Assembly (NCBI GenBank): GCA_021397845.1
Contig: CM038041.1
Location: 144,314,780 to 144,378,779 of the forward strand
Length of the DNA: 64,000 nt
Source: Areca catechu
Lineage: Eukaryota > Streptophyta > Magnoliopsida > Arecales > Arecaceae
Reading direction: 5' to 3'
Part shown: piece after piece, positions 43,820 to 54,997 of the stretch
Numbering within the stretch: position 1 is the first letter of the stretch
How the letters are laid out: each line of letters opens with the position of its first letter
Translations under genes and position numbers: made by a program
The notes under the pieces: generated by a model
The model's input: the letters and a program-made list of their open reading frames with translations, nothing else
What the model was told of the DNA's origin: nothing
Databases searched by the model: none

Positions 43820-45093
43820 AGATCCCAGTGGAGGTCCAACAGGTCAGCCGTGAGCCTAGCTGGATGGTCAAGTACGCCGAGTACATAACTGGCGGTACCT
43901 TGCCGGAGGACCGTGCAGCGGCCCGCCTTATTTAAAAAAAGGTCGTGCGGTTCGTCCTGATAGATGGGCAACTGTATCGAAGGTCCTACTCCTACCCCCT
44001 CCTCAAGTGCCTGAGACCCGCAGAGGCCACACTCGTGCTCCAGGAAATTCATGAGGGCATCTGCGGGAACCACGTGGGGGGCAGAATGCTAGCCTACAAG
44101 GCTCTCCATCAAGGCTATTTCTGGGAGACGATGAAGGAGGATGCCGCCGATTTTGTGAAGAAGCGCGATCGGTGCCAACAGCACGCCGTGGTGCAGCGGC
44201 AGCCCTCCACTTCGATCTCCCAGCTCTCAGCTCCGTGGCTGTTCGCCCAATAAGGAATGGACCTCCTAGGACCATTCCCACCGGCATCCGGATAGCGGAA
44301 GTTCCTGATTGTGGCCATCGACTACTTCACGAAGTGGGTTGAGGCCGAACCCTTGGCGCGGATCACCGAGGCAAACGTCGCCAAGTTCTTCTGGAAGTCG
44401 ATCATCTATCATTTCGGCCTCCCCCACACCGTGATCACTGATAACGGGTGTCAGTTCGACTGCCAGGAGTTTGTAGAATTCTGCAGCGACCTCGGCATCC
44501 ACCATCGCTTCACCTCAGTGGCTCACCCACGGACGAATGGAGAAGCCAAGGTCATGAATAGGACCATTCTGCGAGGCCTCCGAACGAGGTTGGACCAGGC
44601 CAAGGGCAGGTGGACAGAAGAACTCCCGAGCATCCTGTGGGTGTACCACACCACCCCTAGAACGGCCACCGACGAGACCCCCTTCAATCTCGTCTTCGGA
44701 GCCGAAGCGGTCATCCCGATTGAGCTTAGTCTACCCACCCTGCACGTGGAGCAGTACGATGAAGTGGAGAATCCCGCCAGGATGATGCTCAACCTGGACC
44801 TTCTTGAAGAGACAAGGGACAAGGCCCGAGTCCGGATGGTGGCGTACAGGCAGCGAGTGGTCAGGTATTACAACTCCCGGGTACAGCCAATGTCCTTTCA
44901 CCCCAGAGACCTGGTGCTCCGGCATGCTGAAGCTTCCCAGCCTCGAGAGTGCGGGAAGCTCTCCCCGAACTGGGAAGGCCCGTACAGGGTAGCGGAAGTC
45001 CTCCCTCACAGGGCCTACTACCTGGAGGAATTGGGAGGATCCAGATTCCCTCGGACGTGGAACGCCTCGAACCTAAGGATGTATTATCAATAA
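43820..45093 (+). pseudogene. Integrase (with RNase H linker) of element H
   Basis: The linker (EPSWMVKYAEYITGGTLPED) is followed by the zinc-binding part (43945-44253: LQEIHEGICGNHVGGRMLAY, then DRCQQHA with the first Cys changed to Arg). After a stop near 44251 and a TAG at 44296-44298, a 260-codon open stretch (44311-45093) carries AIDYFTKWVEAEP (Asp), HTVITDNGCQFD (Asp), NGEAKVMNRTILRGL (Glu), RTATDETPFNLVFGAEAVIP and the C-terminal SFHPRDLVLRHAE, LSPNWEGPYRV and NASNLRMYYQ. All three catalytic residues are present. Confidence 0.9.
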
Positions 45094-45221
45094 TGTAAGG
45101 TTCTTCCAACTCCTGTAATAAAGTTCTTTTGCGTCAAACGCTTTTTCTCCCCTCGTAGGAAAACAGGCGCATGGCTCTGAGTTCGGCAAACACGACTATG
45201 ACCGGAGACCCGAGAAAGCAA

Positions 45222-45830
45222 GAAGTCCCGGACTTCGGTCTGGAAGGCAGAGCAGGGTCCAGCTCGCCCATGCGATCACGGAGAACAGCTCGGCAAGCCG
45301 CGCAAGGCTTGAACAAAGCCTGCGGCCCCGGGGTTCAGTCCGGAAGTCCCGGACTTCGGTCTGGAAGGCGGGGCAGAGCCCAGCTCGTCCACGCGATCAT
45401 GGAGAATAGCCCGGCAAGCCGTGCAAGGCTTGAACAAAGCCTGCGGCCCCGGGGTTCAGTCCGGAAGTCCCGGACTTCGGTTTGGAAGGTGGGGCAGAGC
45501 TCAGCTCGCCCACGCAATCATGGAGAACAGCTCGGCAAGCTACGCAAGGCTTGAACAAAGCCTGCGGCCCCGGGGTTTAGTCCGGAAGTCCCGGACTTCG
45601 GTCTAGAAGGCGGGGCAGAGCCCAGCTCGCCCACGTGATCACGGAGAACAGCTCGGCAAGCTGCGCAAGGCTTGAACAAAGCCTACGGCCTCGGGGTTCA
45701 GTCCGGAAGTCCCGGACTTCGATCTGGAAGGCGGGGTAGAGCCCAGCTCGCCCACGCGATCACGAAGGATGGCCCGGCAAGCCCGAAGGGCCCGTGCAAG
45801 GCCTACTCTATAGTCATCCAATCCGGCTTG
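45222..45830 (+). repeat. 121-bp tandem array of element H
   Basis: Five copies with CCCGGACTTCGGTC at 45227, 45348, 45469, 45590 and 45711, an exact period of 121 bp, few differences between copies. It lies between the integrase stop and the antisense ORF. Tandem arrays here are a known trait of Tat elements. Confidence 0.9.
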
Positions 45831-46105
45831 CTCCGAACTTTGATCTGAACGCTGGATGGGACCCAGTCCACCCGCGGACTCAGCCCGAAGCAAGCCACAG
45901 CGCCTCATCTCGGCACTCGACACCAACACCTCAACAAAGAAAAAAAGAAAAAAAATGAAAAAGAGAAAAGGAAGACGAGGCTGGGACTTAGCAAAATCTA
46001 AGTTTTCATTGATTTGAAAAGGTTCTACAATGAAGGAGTCCCGACAGGCCGGGAGTCCTCAAAAAGAAAGAAAAAAGAAAAGAGAAGGAAAATACAATTG
46101 AAGGT

Positions 46106-48329
46106 CTAATTCGGCGCGGTGGCGGGATCTTCAAGTTGGCGCACGCACTCCCCCTCCTCGCTGTCGGTGACTGGTTGCTCGGAGGGCCGCTCTGGAGCTA
46201 CAGCCGCATCGACCGTCGCAACTGGGGCCTCGCTGGTGGGCTACAGCCTTCTACCCCCAAGCACCACCCGACTGAGGTCGAGCCCGGGGTAGAAGGAGCC
46301 CACCTTCTCCCGGCACACCTGGAACCCCTTCAGAAAGGAGTCCACGGCGGCCTCCCGGACCTCCGAGACGTACTCATCAGAGGCTCGGAATCTCGAGACG
46401 GCCTCCTGCGCCTCCCGCTTCGAGGCCTCCAGGAGCCCGTTGATGTAGGCGCTCCGTTCCTTGGCCGCGCTCGCCTCCCGCCGGGCCTCCTCCAGCTAGT
46501 GCTCCAGCATCAGGGAATGAGCTCGGAGGCGAGCCCTCTCTGCCGCGTCTTCCTCCATGCGCCGCTGGTTGGAGATCCTCTCCTCGGACAGAGAGGACTC
46601 CAGGTCCTTAACACGCCCCTCGACGCGTGCCAGGTCCAACTGAAGGGCCTGGTTGCTCCCCCGCAGCTCGACCTCCTTTTCCATGAGGTCCTTCACATCG
46701 GCCGCGAGCTTGCCGAGCTTCTCCTCCTTCTCAGCATCCTTCTTTACGTACCCTGCGAGGAAGTTCCTTAACAGGAGCACGTCGGTCACGATCTGCATGA
46801 CAAGGAGAATGGGTTAGTAAAAAACTGACTGGAATCGAAAAGGAGAAGGATCCGAGCTCAGACTTAGCGTGAAGAGCTACGGGAGGATCCCGAGCAGGGC
46901 ATCGGCATAGTCCCAGCCGTCCCGAAATTGGCGGTCCCGGGAGGTGCAGGCGAACTCCATCACCTTTTTCGCGAGCCCCTGGTCGTGGATCATGGAGCAC
47001 CGGTTGGAGATCGTCGGCGGTGGAGCTGTCAGGTCGGCTGCGGGGGCGACCAACCCCCCGGGCGGGACTGCCACTGTCGGAGCGCCAGCTGGAGTCACAG
47101 GCGGCGCCGTCGGGGCTGCGGTGATGATGGGGCCTGCACGGGGTGGAACCGCTGCCGGTGGGCCTTCCTCTGCGGCAGCCCCATCAGGTCGGATGGCTGG
47201 AGCATCGGTGGCCCAGGCCCGAGGCGGCCTGGGCGGGGGAGCAGCAACTGCCGAACTAGGTGCGGGCACCGGCACGGTCTCCTGGCTCACCTCGGTGCGA
47301 GCCCTCTTCGCAGCGGGCTCGTCTCCCTCGGCGGTGTCCCTCTGAGCCGCGCCCTCCAGAAGGTTCTCCAGGGAAAACTTCATGCCTGCAATAGAAAGGG
47401 AATCGGTCAGCCCGGATAGAAGGAGAAGAGAAGAAGGGGGGAACGGAGAAGTGAGAGAAAAGCTGAGCCTCACCCGGCTCCCGGATGGGACTAATCCCCG
47501 CCTCGAACAAGTTCTGCTCCGAGAGCAGAACATCGAGCGAGGGGACCACATTGCTCAGCAGCTGGGAGTAAGCCTCCTAGTCCGTCGCTTCGACCTGGGA
47601 GTTCCGGTTCGGAGACCGATCCGGTTTGCTCCAGGCCCAGTCGACGTCCTCGACCGAGGCAAAGAAAAACCGGTTCTTCCAACCCTTGATGAAAGAAGGG
47701 AGGTCGAACCGGAGACACCTGGGCCAGCGCGAGATGTACCACCAGCCATCATCAGTGGAGTACCTCTTCAGGGTGAACAGAGCCCTGAAGAGGGAGAAAC
47801 GGGCAACAAACCCGTGAAAGTGATAGAAGACGATGAAGGAGAAGATGACCCGGATGGCATTGGGAGCCAACTGGGCTGGGACCAGATGGAAATGGCTGAG
47901 GAAAGAAAGGAAGAAGGGGTGCAGAGGAAACCGAAGATCCCCAAGGAGGAAGTCCTCGTAGAAAGCTATGCGGCCGGGGCCACTCGAGGTGACGTGATCC
48001 CCAGGCCACGGAAGAAAAAGATGGATTGACCCCGGGATGCCATAGACCTCCCGGAGCAAGGAAAGGTCACCTTCGGTCATCGTCGAAACGTGACTGGAGG
48101 GACCGACTGAAGGAAGGGCTGGAGGAGGAAGAGAAGAGATAGGTTGGGCAGACACGACAGGAGGAGACCTAACACCCCTAGGGATGCCTATGGTGATACC
48201 CCCAGGCTGGAGTCGCCTGCGGGTCTCCTCCAGGATCACTTCCTCTTCCGAGGAGGAAGACGATGGAGTCCTCGGCCGGGATGGACCGGCCTCGTCTGGG
48301 TTAGAAAAAACATGGCAGCGGCGCGCCAT
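46106..48329 (-). pseudogene. Spliced ORF antisense to pol in element H (Transposase_28-like)
   Basis: Three exons on the - strand. Exon 1 (48329-47474) starts MARRCHVFSNPDEAGPSR and has the domain known as putative gypsy-type transposase (LFLPWPGDHVTSSGPGRIAF, PLHPFFLSFLSHFHLVPAQL, GWWYISRW), with one TAG at 47577. A GT-AG intron (47386-47473, ending TTTCTATTGCAG) splits a Gly codon. Exon 2 (47385 to about 46881) is Ala/Pro-rich with an RDGWDYADAL motif. Intron 2 ends CTTGTCATGCAG at 46793. Exon 3 (46792-46106) is a coiled coil (VKDLMEKEVELRGSNQA) with two or three stops, ending TAG at 46106. Homologous to the + strand ORF of element I. Function unknown. Confidence 0.78.
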
Positions 48330-48790
48330 GGAAAAGAAAATGGTGAGGAAAGGACCCTAGAGGAAGGGGGTGGAGCGAAGAAGGAAACAGAGGCACTCAC
48401 CGAAATGCACTGTGCAACGCGGGGGAGTGGGAGATAGCCTGCTGCAAACCGCTGACGGAGCAAGGGAAAGGGCCTCTTTCCGAAAAGTCCCCTCCTTTTC
48501 AAACTCAATCAACAACAGCCGTACCCGTCATTCCGCTCTGGACCATCGGATGGATGCCGCGTGGGCGCACGCACGACACCGACGCCTCGTTAGCAGGGAA
48601 ACGGCCTCTATTTTGAAGTGATGCATTAATTGCGGCCGAATAGGCGACACGTGGCAGCCTCTTATAGGGCTTCAGGCACACCGAGGAACGGCGATGAGGA
48701 TCGTGGCAATTATGGCGCAAGATCTTTGCCTCCCCACATCATCTCCGCATTTAATCCCCACATCCCGTTCCACGATGCCTTAACGGAACG

Positions 48791-48807
48791 AGGGTTTGGG
48801 GGGCAAC
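48791..48807 (+). promoter_or_regulatory. Polypurine tract of element H
   Basis: AGGGTTTGGGGGGCAAC lies directly before the LTR start. The G-run is the usual plus-strand primer of Tat elements. Confidence 0.7.
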
Positions 48808-50731
48808 TATTATGACCGTAACGATGACGTGGCATGTCTCAGATTTCGTTGGGCATGATTCGAGCCACGTGGAGTTTTTTCGGCCAAGTCGGATGCGACT
48901 CCGCCCCGGTCGAGATCGAGTTTGGTCCGGGCCCTTCCGCCGCTCTGCCAGTTGTCCACCCAGGAGGGTTCAACCTCGGCCGAAGCCGGCGGCTCCCCCG
49001 CTCCCTCGCCAGGTGGCACCCTGAGACAGTCCCACCTCGACTGAGGTCGAGCCGGGCTCCTTCACTCCTTCGCCAGGTGGCGCCCGAAAATGGGACCACC
49101 TCGACCAAAGTCGAGCGACCTTCTGTCGCTCCGCCAGGTGTCCACCCAGGAGAGGTCCACCTCGGTCGAAGCCAGTGGCTCCCCCGCTCCCTCGCCAGGT
49201 GGAACCCTGAGACGGTCCCACCTCGGCCGAGGTCGAGCCGGGCTCCTTCGCTCCTTCGCCAGGTGGCGCCCGGAGACGGGACAACCTCGACCGAAGTCGA
49301 TCGACCCTCTGCCGCTCCGCCAGGTGTCCACCCAGGAGGGGTCCACCTCGGTCGAAGCCGGCGGCTCCCCCGCTCCCTCGCCAGGTGGCACGCCGAGACG
49401 GTCCCACCTCGGCCGAGGTCGAGCCGGGCTCCTTCGTCAGGTGGTGCCCGGAGACGGGACCACCTCGACCGAAGTCGAGCGACCCTCTGCCGCTCCGCCA
49501 GGTGTCCACCCAGGAGGGGTCCACCTCGGTCGAAGCCGGCGGCTCCCCCGCTCCCTCGCCAGGTGGCACCCCGAGACGGTCCCACCTCGACTGAGGTCGA
49601 GCCGGGCCCCTTCGCTCCTTCGCCAGGTGGCACCCGGAGACGGGACCACCTCGGTCGAAGTCGAGCGACCTTCTGCCGCTCTGCCAGGTGTCCACCCAGG
49701 AGGGGTCCACCTCGGCCGAAGCCGACGGCTCCCCCGCTCCCTCGCCAGGTGGCACCCAGAGACGGTCCCACCTTGGCCGAGGTCGAACCGGGCTCCTTCG
49801 CTCCTTCGCCAGGTGGCGCCCAGAGACGGGACCACCTCGGCTGAAGTCGAGCGACCTTCTGCCGCTCCACCAGGTGTCCACCCAGGAGGGGTCCACCTCG
49901 GCCGGCGCGGGCTAGCCTGTGCAAAGAAGGTCCCGAGGAATGGGAGCACGAGCTCCGAGGTTGCCCCTCGAGCCATGCGCACCGCACTTCGAGAAAGGGA
50001 CCCCGTACGGTCGGCGGTGACACGTGAAACATCACTTACATCGGCCTGACAGGTTCCGCAGTCGAGAGACGAGGCCCTGATAAAACAGGACCCGATAACG
50101 GACAGCGTCGGCGCCTGGGAAGGAGAGCGCTCACGCTCGGCCCGAGGTCTGGTCGGTAGTCTGACCAACGCCCCCCTCCCCTACTCTTTCCTCGCTAGGC
50201 TCGACAAACGAGGCCGGAAAGCCACCCGGCTCTCTGATCCAAAAGGGGAAAGAGAAAGGGACGGAGGGGAAGAGATGAAAGCAACAAAGGAGCCTCCCAG
50301 AAGCGGAAAATGAGAGGGCAATAGGAGGAGATAAAAGGAAGGAGAGAATAGACGACAAGGTAAGTAAGCAAGCGAGGAACAAAGACGGGAAAATACTGGA
50401 GACTCCGCTCTAAGAGCAAGATCTAAGGTCCCGAGAGGGGGCCCTTTGGCATGAGCTCGGCGGAGGAACCCAGCCGGGTTTCTATTCTTTCTGGCACCTT
50501 TCTTGCTAGCACGTTCTCTGAGTCTGGGACTCCTTCATGGGCCCGTCTCGGAGAATCTGTTCCCTCTCGTCGTCTACTAACTTGACCGTCGGAGCTCCCT
50601 CGCCAGAATCCCCGGCCAGGGTTTCTGACCTAGCCTTGCAGGTTTGATCAAGCCAGGAGACCGCAGGGGCGAGACGGTCTAGTCGGATCGGCGGCTCCGA
50701 AGCCACAGGCGCGGCGACGAGATCGGCAACA
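48808..50731 (+). repeat. 3' LTR of element H
   Basis: About 1.92 kb. It starts TATTATGACCG (likely TGTTATG with a G-to-A change, which would pair with the CAACA end) and ends GGCAACA at 50731, followed by the CCAGG side of the target repeat. The first half is a higher-order tandem repeat (about 48954-49910). The start is set within a few bases. Confidence 0.75.
48954..49910 (+). repeat. 186-bp higher-order repeat in the LTR of element H
   Basis: GTCCACCC occurs at 48954, 49140, 49326, 49504, 49690 and 49876: steps of 186, 186, 178, 186 and 186 bp. Each unit consists of three related subunits of 64, 61 and 61 bp that all begin CCAGGTG (for example 49009, 49073, 49134, 49195). The subunits differ more within a unit than the same subunit does between units. 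The GC-rich repeat keeps frames open on both strands by chance. Confidence 0.88.
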
Positions 50732-50736
50732 CCAGG

Positions 50737-51590
50737 TTTTCCATGTATGCTCCTTTATGGATCTCTAGACACTCCATGATTGCCAATCTTGACAAGAGGT
50801 CTACCCGAGAGTTCTCCATCCTAGGTATCTACATAATCTCAAAAGAGATATAAAAGGAGTAATTTCCTTTACCTTTTGTAGATACTTCTTCATGATTGGA
50901 GCCTTGGCTTTGTACTCCTCGTGAACTTGGCTTATGACCAGTTGGGAGTCACTGAGGGCTTTGAGGTATTGTACTGCAAGCTTGCAAGCCAGTCTCAACC
51001 CTACTAGAAGTACTTCATACTCAGCTTCATTATTCAAAGTTTTGAAGCTGAAATGGAGGGTTTGCTTGGTGATGATGTCATCTGGACTGATGAGGATCAT
51101 CCCTGCTCCAGAGCCTCCTACATTGGATGCCCCATTGATGTGCAGCATCCAAATACCACCCGCTAGGATGGGGGCTGTTACTTCTACTAATTTCGCTATG
51201 ACCTCTTTAGGGAATATGCACTCCATAAGAAAGTTAGCTAGTGCCTAGACTTTGATGGAGGGTCACGGGTAGTAGTAGATATCGAACTCTCTGTGCTCCA
51301 CTGCCCACTTGGCAACCCTCTTGAAGATGGCTAGCTTTTTGTAGGACTAACCTTAGGGGCTGGCCAGTTAAGACATTTATGGGGTGTGCCTGGATGTAAG
51401 GCTGGAGCCACCGAAATGAGATCAGGATAGCATAGGTGACCTTCTCCATCTTCAGGTAGCGGGTCTCCATATCCTTCAGTAACTTGATAGTGTAGCACAT
51501 CGACTTTTGCACACCTTCATCTTCCCAGATAAAGCTCGAGCTTATCATGATTGAAGAAATGGCCAAGTACAGGTATAATGTTTCTTCCTC
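50737..51590 (-). pseudogene. RNase H of element G
   Basis: The open stretches read VLTGQPLRLVLQK (51566-51234), then WMLHINGASNVGGSGAGMIL with the first catalytic Asp changed to Asn, LNNEAEYEVLLVGLRLA (Glu) and LSDSQLVISQVHEEY (Asp). The linker RMENSRVDLLSRLA and HKGAYMENL leads to the H insertion point. Tat-type wording. Confidence 0.85.
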
Positions 51591-52640
51591 TATTGGCCTG
51601 GTCAGGAGTGGAGCGGTAGCTAGGTATGTGCAAAGTTCTTCGAAGGTGGTCTAGCACTCTTCCATCCAGCAAAAGTCATTGATCTATTTCAGCGCTTTGA
51701 AGAAAGATAGATACTTGTTGCCTGACCGAGCAATAAACCTACTTAGCTTGGCTATCCACCTCGCTAGGTGCTATACTTCTTTTTGAGTCCTAGGTGGCAA
51801 CATATCTAGGATAGCTTGGAGTTTTGTCAAGTTAGCTTCAATTCCATGGTATAAGACCATGAAATCCAAGAATTTTCTAGAGGATACACCAAAGGCATAT
51901 TTAGCTAGGTTAAGCCTCATCTAGTACTTCCTCAAGGTTTGAAAAGTTCCTTGAGATCTGTCATATGATGCTCTCCCTACTAACTTTTTACCACATGTCA
52001 TCAATGTACACATCAATGTTGCAGCTAATATGATTTTTAAAGACCTTGTTGATGAGATGCTGGTATGTGGCTCCTCATTCTTCAAACTAAAGGGTATCAC
52101 TTTATAACAGTAGAGTCCTTGGTCTATGATAAAGAATGTTTTTTCCTCATCCTCTGGGGCTATCTGATTTGGTTATTTTGGAGAAAGTATCCATAAAACT
52201 AAACAACTCATGCCCCGATGTAGAATCAACTAACTGGTATATTTAGGGTAGAGGAAAGCTATCTTTTGAGCAAGCTTTATTTAAATTGATAAAATCAATA
52301 TATATACATCATTTACTACCTACCTTCTTGACGAGTACCATGTTTACCAATCATTCAGGATAGTTGACCTCGTGGATGAATTCGATAGTATGCAGCAAAT
52401 CAATTTCTTGCTTAATGGCTTACTGGGATTCAGGGGCAAAGTGTCACTTCTTCTGCTTCACCGGCTTGCATGAAAGATCGATATATAGTTGGTGTACTAT
52501 GACTTCTGAATCTGCACTGGGCATGTTAGAGGTAGTCCATGCGAAAATATCTACATTGGCTCTCAAGAAAGTGAGGAGCTGGCCATGTGAGGCCTCCTTT
52601 AGCTGATACCCAATCTTGACCTTCCGGGTTGGGTTGTGGT
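51591..52640 (-). pseudogene. Reverse transcriptase of element G
   Basis: Broken frames read IKQEIDLLHTIEFI, NMVLVKKVG, YIDFINLNKACSKDSFPLP and NIDVYIDDM (active site Y-x-D-D kept), then SEVDSQAK and SIFLQSAEID. Many stops. Order after protease and before RNase H fits gypsy pol. Confidence 0.8.
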
Positions 52641-52679
52641 CATCCAGAGAAACAAAGAGAAGCTCTTCTACTAGGCGAC

Positions 52680-53150
52680 CCCACTACATAACTTGCTCAT
52701 CTCTGAGATTAAGGCTATCAATAGATAGTGCTTCCTGGGACCTCTTCTTGCCTTTAAGGATGGCTACATTACACTGCCTGGCCAAAGCTTGGTCATCTCG
52801 AACTTCGCCCACTCCTTGGATTGTTGGAAACTTTATCAGTAGATGGTAGGTGGAGATAATGGCATGAAGGATATTCAATCCCAGTCTTCCCATGATGACA
52901 TTGTATGTCAAGAGAACCTTTACTACCAAGAAGTTTAGTATGACCGTTGTTTGTCTTGGGGCTTGGCCTATAGTTATAGATAGGGTGATTGTGCCTTCCA
53001 TAAAGATGTTATCTCTTGAGAATCCTATCAAGAGAGAATTCATCTTCTACAAATGGTCCCTTGAGAGATTTATTCTGTTAAAAGTATCATAAAATAAGAT
53101 GACCATAAAGCTTCTATTATCAATCAAAATATATCATACATCATAGTTTG
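52680..53150 (-). pseudogene. Protease of element G
   Basis: The stretch 53043-52684 is open with LIGFSRDNIFMEGTITLSIT, VLLTYNVIMGRLGLNILHAI and STYHLLIKFPTIQGVGEV, the second half of a Tat protease. Upstream, the active site usually read DNGSS is here DNRSF (near 53130), so it is inactive. Confidence 0.82.
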
Positions 53151-53409
53151 CGATAGTAAGAGAAACTACAATGGCATCATCATGGAGGGTTTGGATACCT
53201 TTTGCATTAAAGTCAAAGAAGATGATGACAGCTCCCTACCTATGCTGCTTGGCTTGAGGGGACTCAGGAACTATACGATCATGGGCTCCTCCAGCAAGCA
53301 AGGATGCCCCTTGGAAAATACTTCGATGGTAGTGTTTACCAAATTGTCAATGGGATGATCGTCCATAGGAGGCTCTATTGCGAGCTAAGGTTAGTGGCCG
53401 AAAGTCTTT

Positions 53410-54700
53410 GCACCTTTGGACTGGTCGACATAGGTCCACACTAGAATCAGTGAACCATGCATTCAATCTCCTTTTTTAGGGCAAGGCAATTCTCAGTGTC
53501 ATGCTTGTACTCCCAATGAAAATGGAAGTACTTCATAAAGTCTTTCTTAGCCCTTTGGCTCATCTTTCCGGGCTAGCGGATGATGTCCTAGTTCTTTATC
53601 TTCATCAAGAATTTTTTTTCTAGGAAGCATTTAGTGGTGTAAACTTTTCATGATGATGGTGCAGGCTCTTGGAATGGTGACAGGGTCTGGTCTTGTCACT
53701 TGCCTCTTAGGTTAAGGAAAAAGGAAAGAGCGATTCTCCTAAGGGTGCTTGCACTCTCCATTCTCTTCGCTGCCATACCTTTCTCAACATTGAAATACTT
53801 TTTGGAGTGGGACAGGAGCTCCGAAAGATCGTGAGGGAACCTTTTGGAGAGGGAGTGGTAGAAGCTTCATGCTCGAAGCCTCCTTATAAGGGTTGACATC
53901 ATGATTGCCGGTTTTAGGCTATGGACCTCCAACATAACTGCTCTAAAGCGACCCATGAAGCTCCGACAAGACTTTCCTTCCTCTTGTTGAATGAAGAAGA
54001 TGAAGTTGGAGTTCTTCCCGGGCCTTCAGCTACTTTGGAACTAGATAATGAACTTCCATGCAAACTCCTTAAAGAAACCGATGGAGTACGGTGAAAACCT
54101 GGTGTACCAAGCTCGGGCTGCATCTTTGAAAGTGGCTAGAAAAATTTGCACATCAAGGCATTGGATGCATCTTGCAATATTATGAGAGCTTTAAAACTCT
54201 CTAGATAATCATAGGGATCAATGGAGCCATCATAAGCCTCCTTGGAGGGTGCCTTAAAGCAATGAGGGATGGGCTCCTCCATGATGGCACAGGAGAAAGG
54301 CGAATGCATAGTAAAGAACGGCTCCTAGCCAACATTGTCTGTTATCATCGAAGGGCTTCCAAATAGCTATCCATCTTGTGAAGCTTCCAGTCAAACTCAT
54401 CTCATTGTCGGGCATGTCTTGTCAGATGATGGTACAATGGTCTCTCTATCGAGGAATCCTATGATAAAGAAGAAGAAAGTGAAATAAGAAAATCATGTTC
54501 TTGATTTCTACCTTGACAACCCATTCAATGATAAAAGTGATGAGGGGTCCTAGTGGTTGTGATAGGTAATGATGGGGGGCATGCTTAGAGCTACCGATCT
54601 ATTAAGGGCTCGTCGGGAGTACTTGTGCTTCAATGGAATGGGTTACACCATCCTGATCTATCCCTTGGCTAGAAGGGGAATGTTCAAGGGCTAATGCTCG
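53410..54700 (-). pseudogene. Gag of element G
   Basis: On the - strand: EPIPHCFKAPSKEAYDGSID and YLESFKALIILQDASNALMC, then AWYTRFSPYSIGSFKEFAW and KSCRSFMGRFRAVMLEV, then KDFMKYFHFHWEYKHDTENC near the C-terminal end. This is the retrotransposon Gag domain common in gypsy elements (YDG, DP, SF). Frames change several times; the N-terminus is unclear. Confidence 0.78.
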
Positions 54701-54997
54701 ATCGATCTCAGAATGTGCTAAGTTGAAAGATGATGCAGAGCCTGTATTATAGTTGCAAGTGACTGGACTTGGAATAGGAGTTGATGGAATTGCTCAATGG
54801 TGACTAGAAAAATGACTGATCTACCGAGACTGCTGGGAGAGCCTACATGTGATCTACCGAGACTACGGCTCCTCTATAAGAGGAAGAGTGGCATATCCTG
54901 TCACCACATTCTTCTTTACCATAGCTACATAAGGAAAAGAGAAACTATAGATCATCTCAATAATTATTTGGACCAAAGGTCTTTCCTCTAGCACCAA

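Larger units (their letters stand above)
43335..50731 (+). mobile_element. Element H: rearranged GC-rich Tat-type Ty3/gypsy element
   Basis: H lies in G between the imperfect 5-bp repeats TCAGG (43330-43334) and CCAGG (50732-50736). In order it has an inverted fragment of its own LTR (43335-43819), integrase on + (43820-45093), a 121-bp array (45222-45830), a spliced ORF on - (48329-46106), a polypurine tract and the 3' LTR (48808-50731). The 5' LTR, gag, protease, RT and RNase H are missing. It is much richer in G+C than G and its integrase is far better kept, so it looks younger. The class with tandem arrays and an antisense ORF after pol fits the Tat lineage. Confidence 0.82.
42490..54997 (-). 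mobile_element. Element G: decayed Tat-type Ty3/gypsy element, split by element H
   Basis: Gag, protease, RT and RNase H run from about 54430 down to 50737, and the integrase remnant from 43329 to 42490. Element H fills the gap, and taking H out restores the G frame between RNase H and integrase. A TTGGTGCTAGAGG stretch at 54985-54997 (-) could be the primer binding site next to a 5' LTR, but no LTR pair is seen. The integrase tail stops abruptly near 42490, so the 3' end is lost. Heavy nonsense load. Confidence 0.8.

Noticed and set aside
43336..44073. A 245-codon frame on the - strand
   Set aside because: It spans the inverted LTR fragment and the antisense of the H integrase, so it crosses a rearrangement border. 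It has no domain of its own.
46136..46771. A 211-codon frame on the + strand
   Set aside because: It is the shadow of the coiled-coil exon 3 of the - strand ORF, which has a homologue in element I; the + frame has none.
48834..50035. Long open frames of 300-400 codons on both strands
   Set aside because: They lie in the 186-bp repeat of the H LTR. The period is a multiple of three and the sequence is GC-rich, so stops are rare in several frames. The products are only repeats of the DNA unit.
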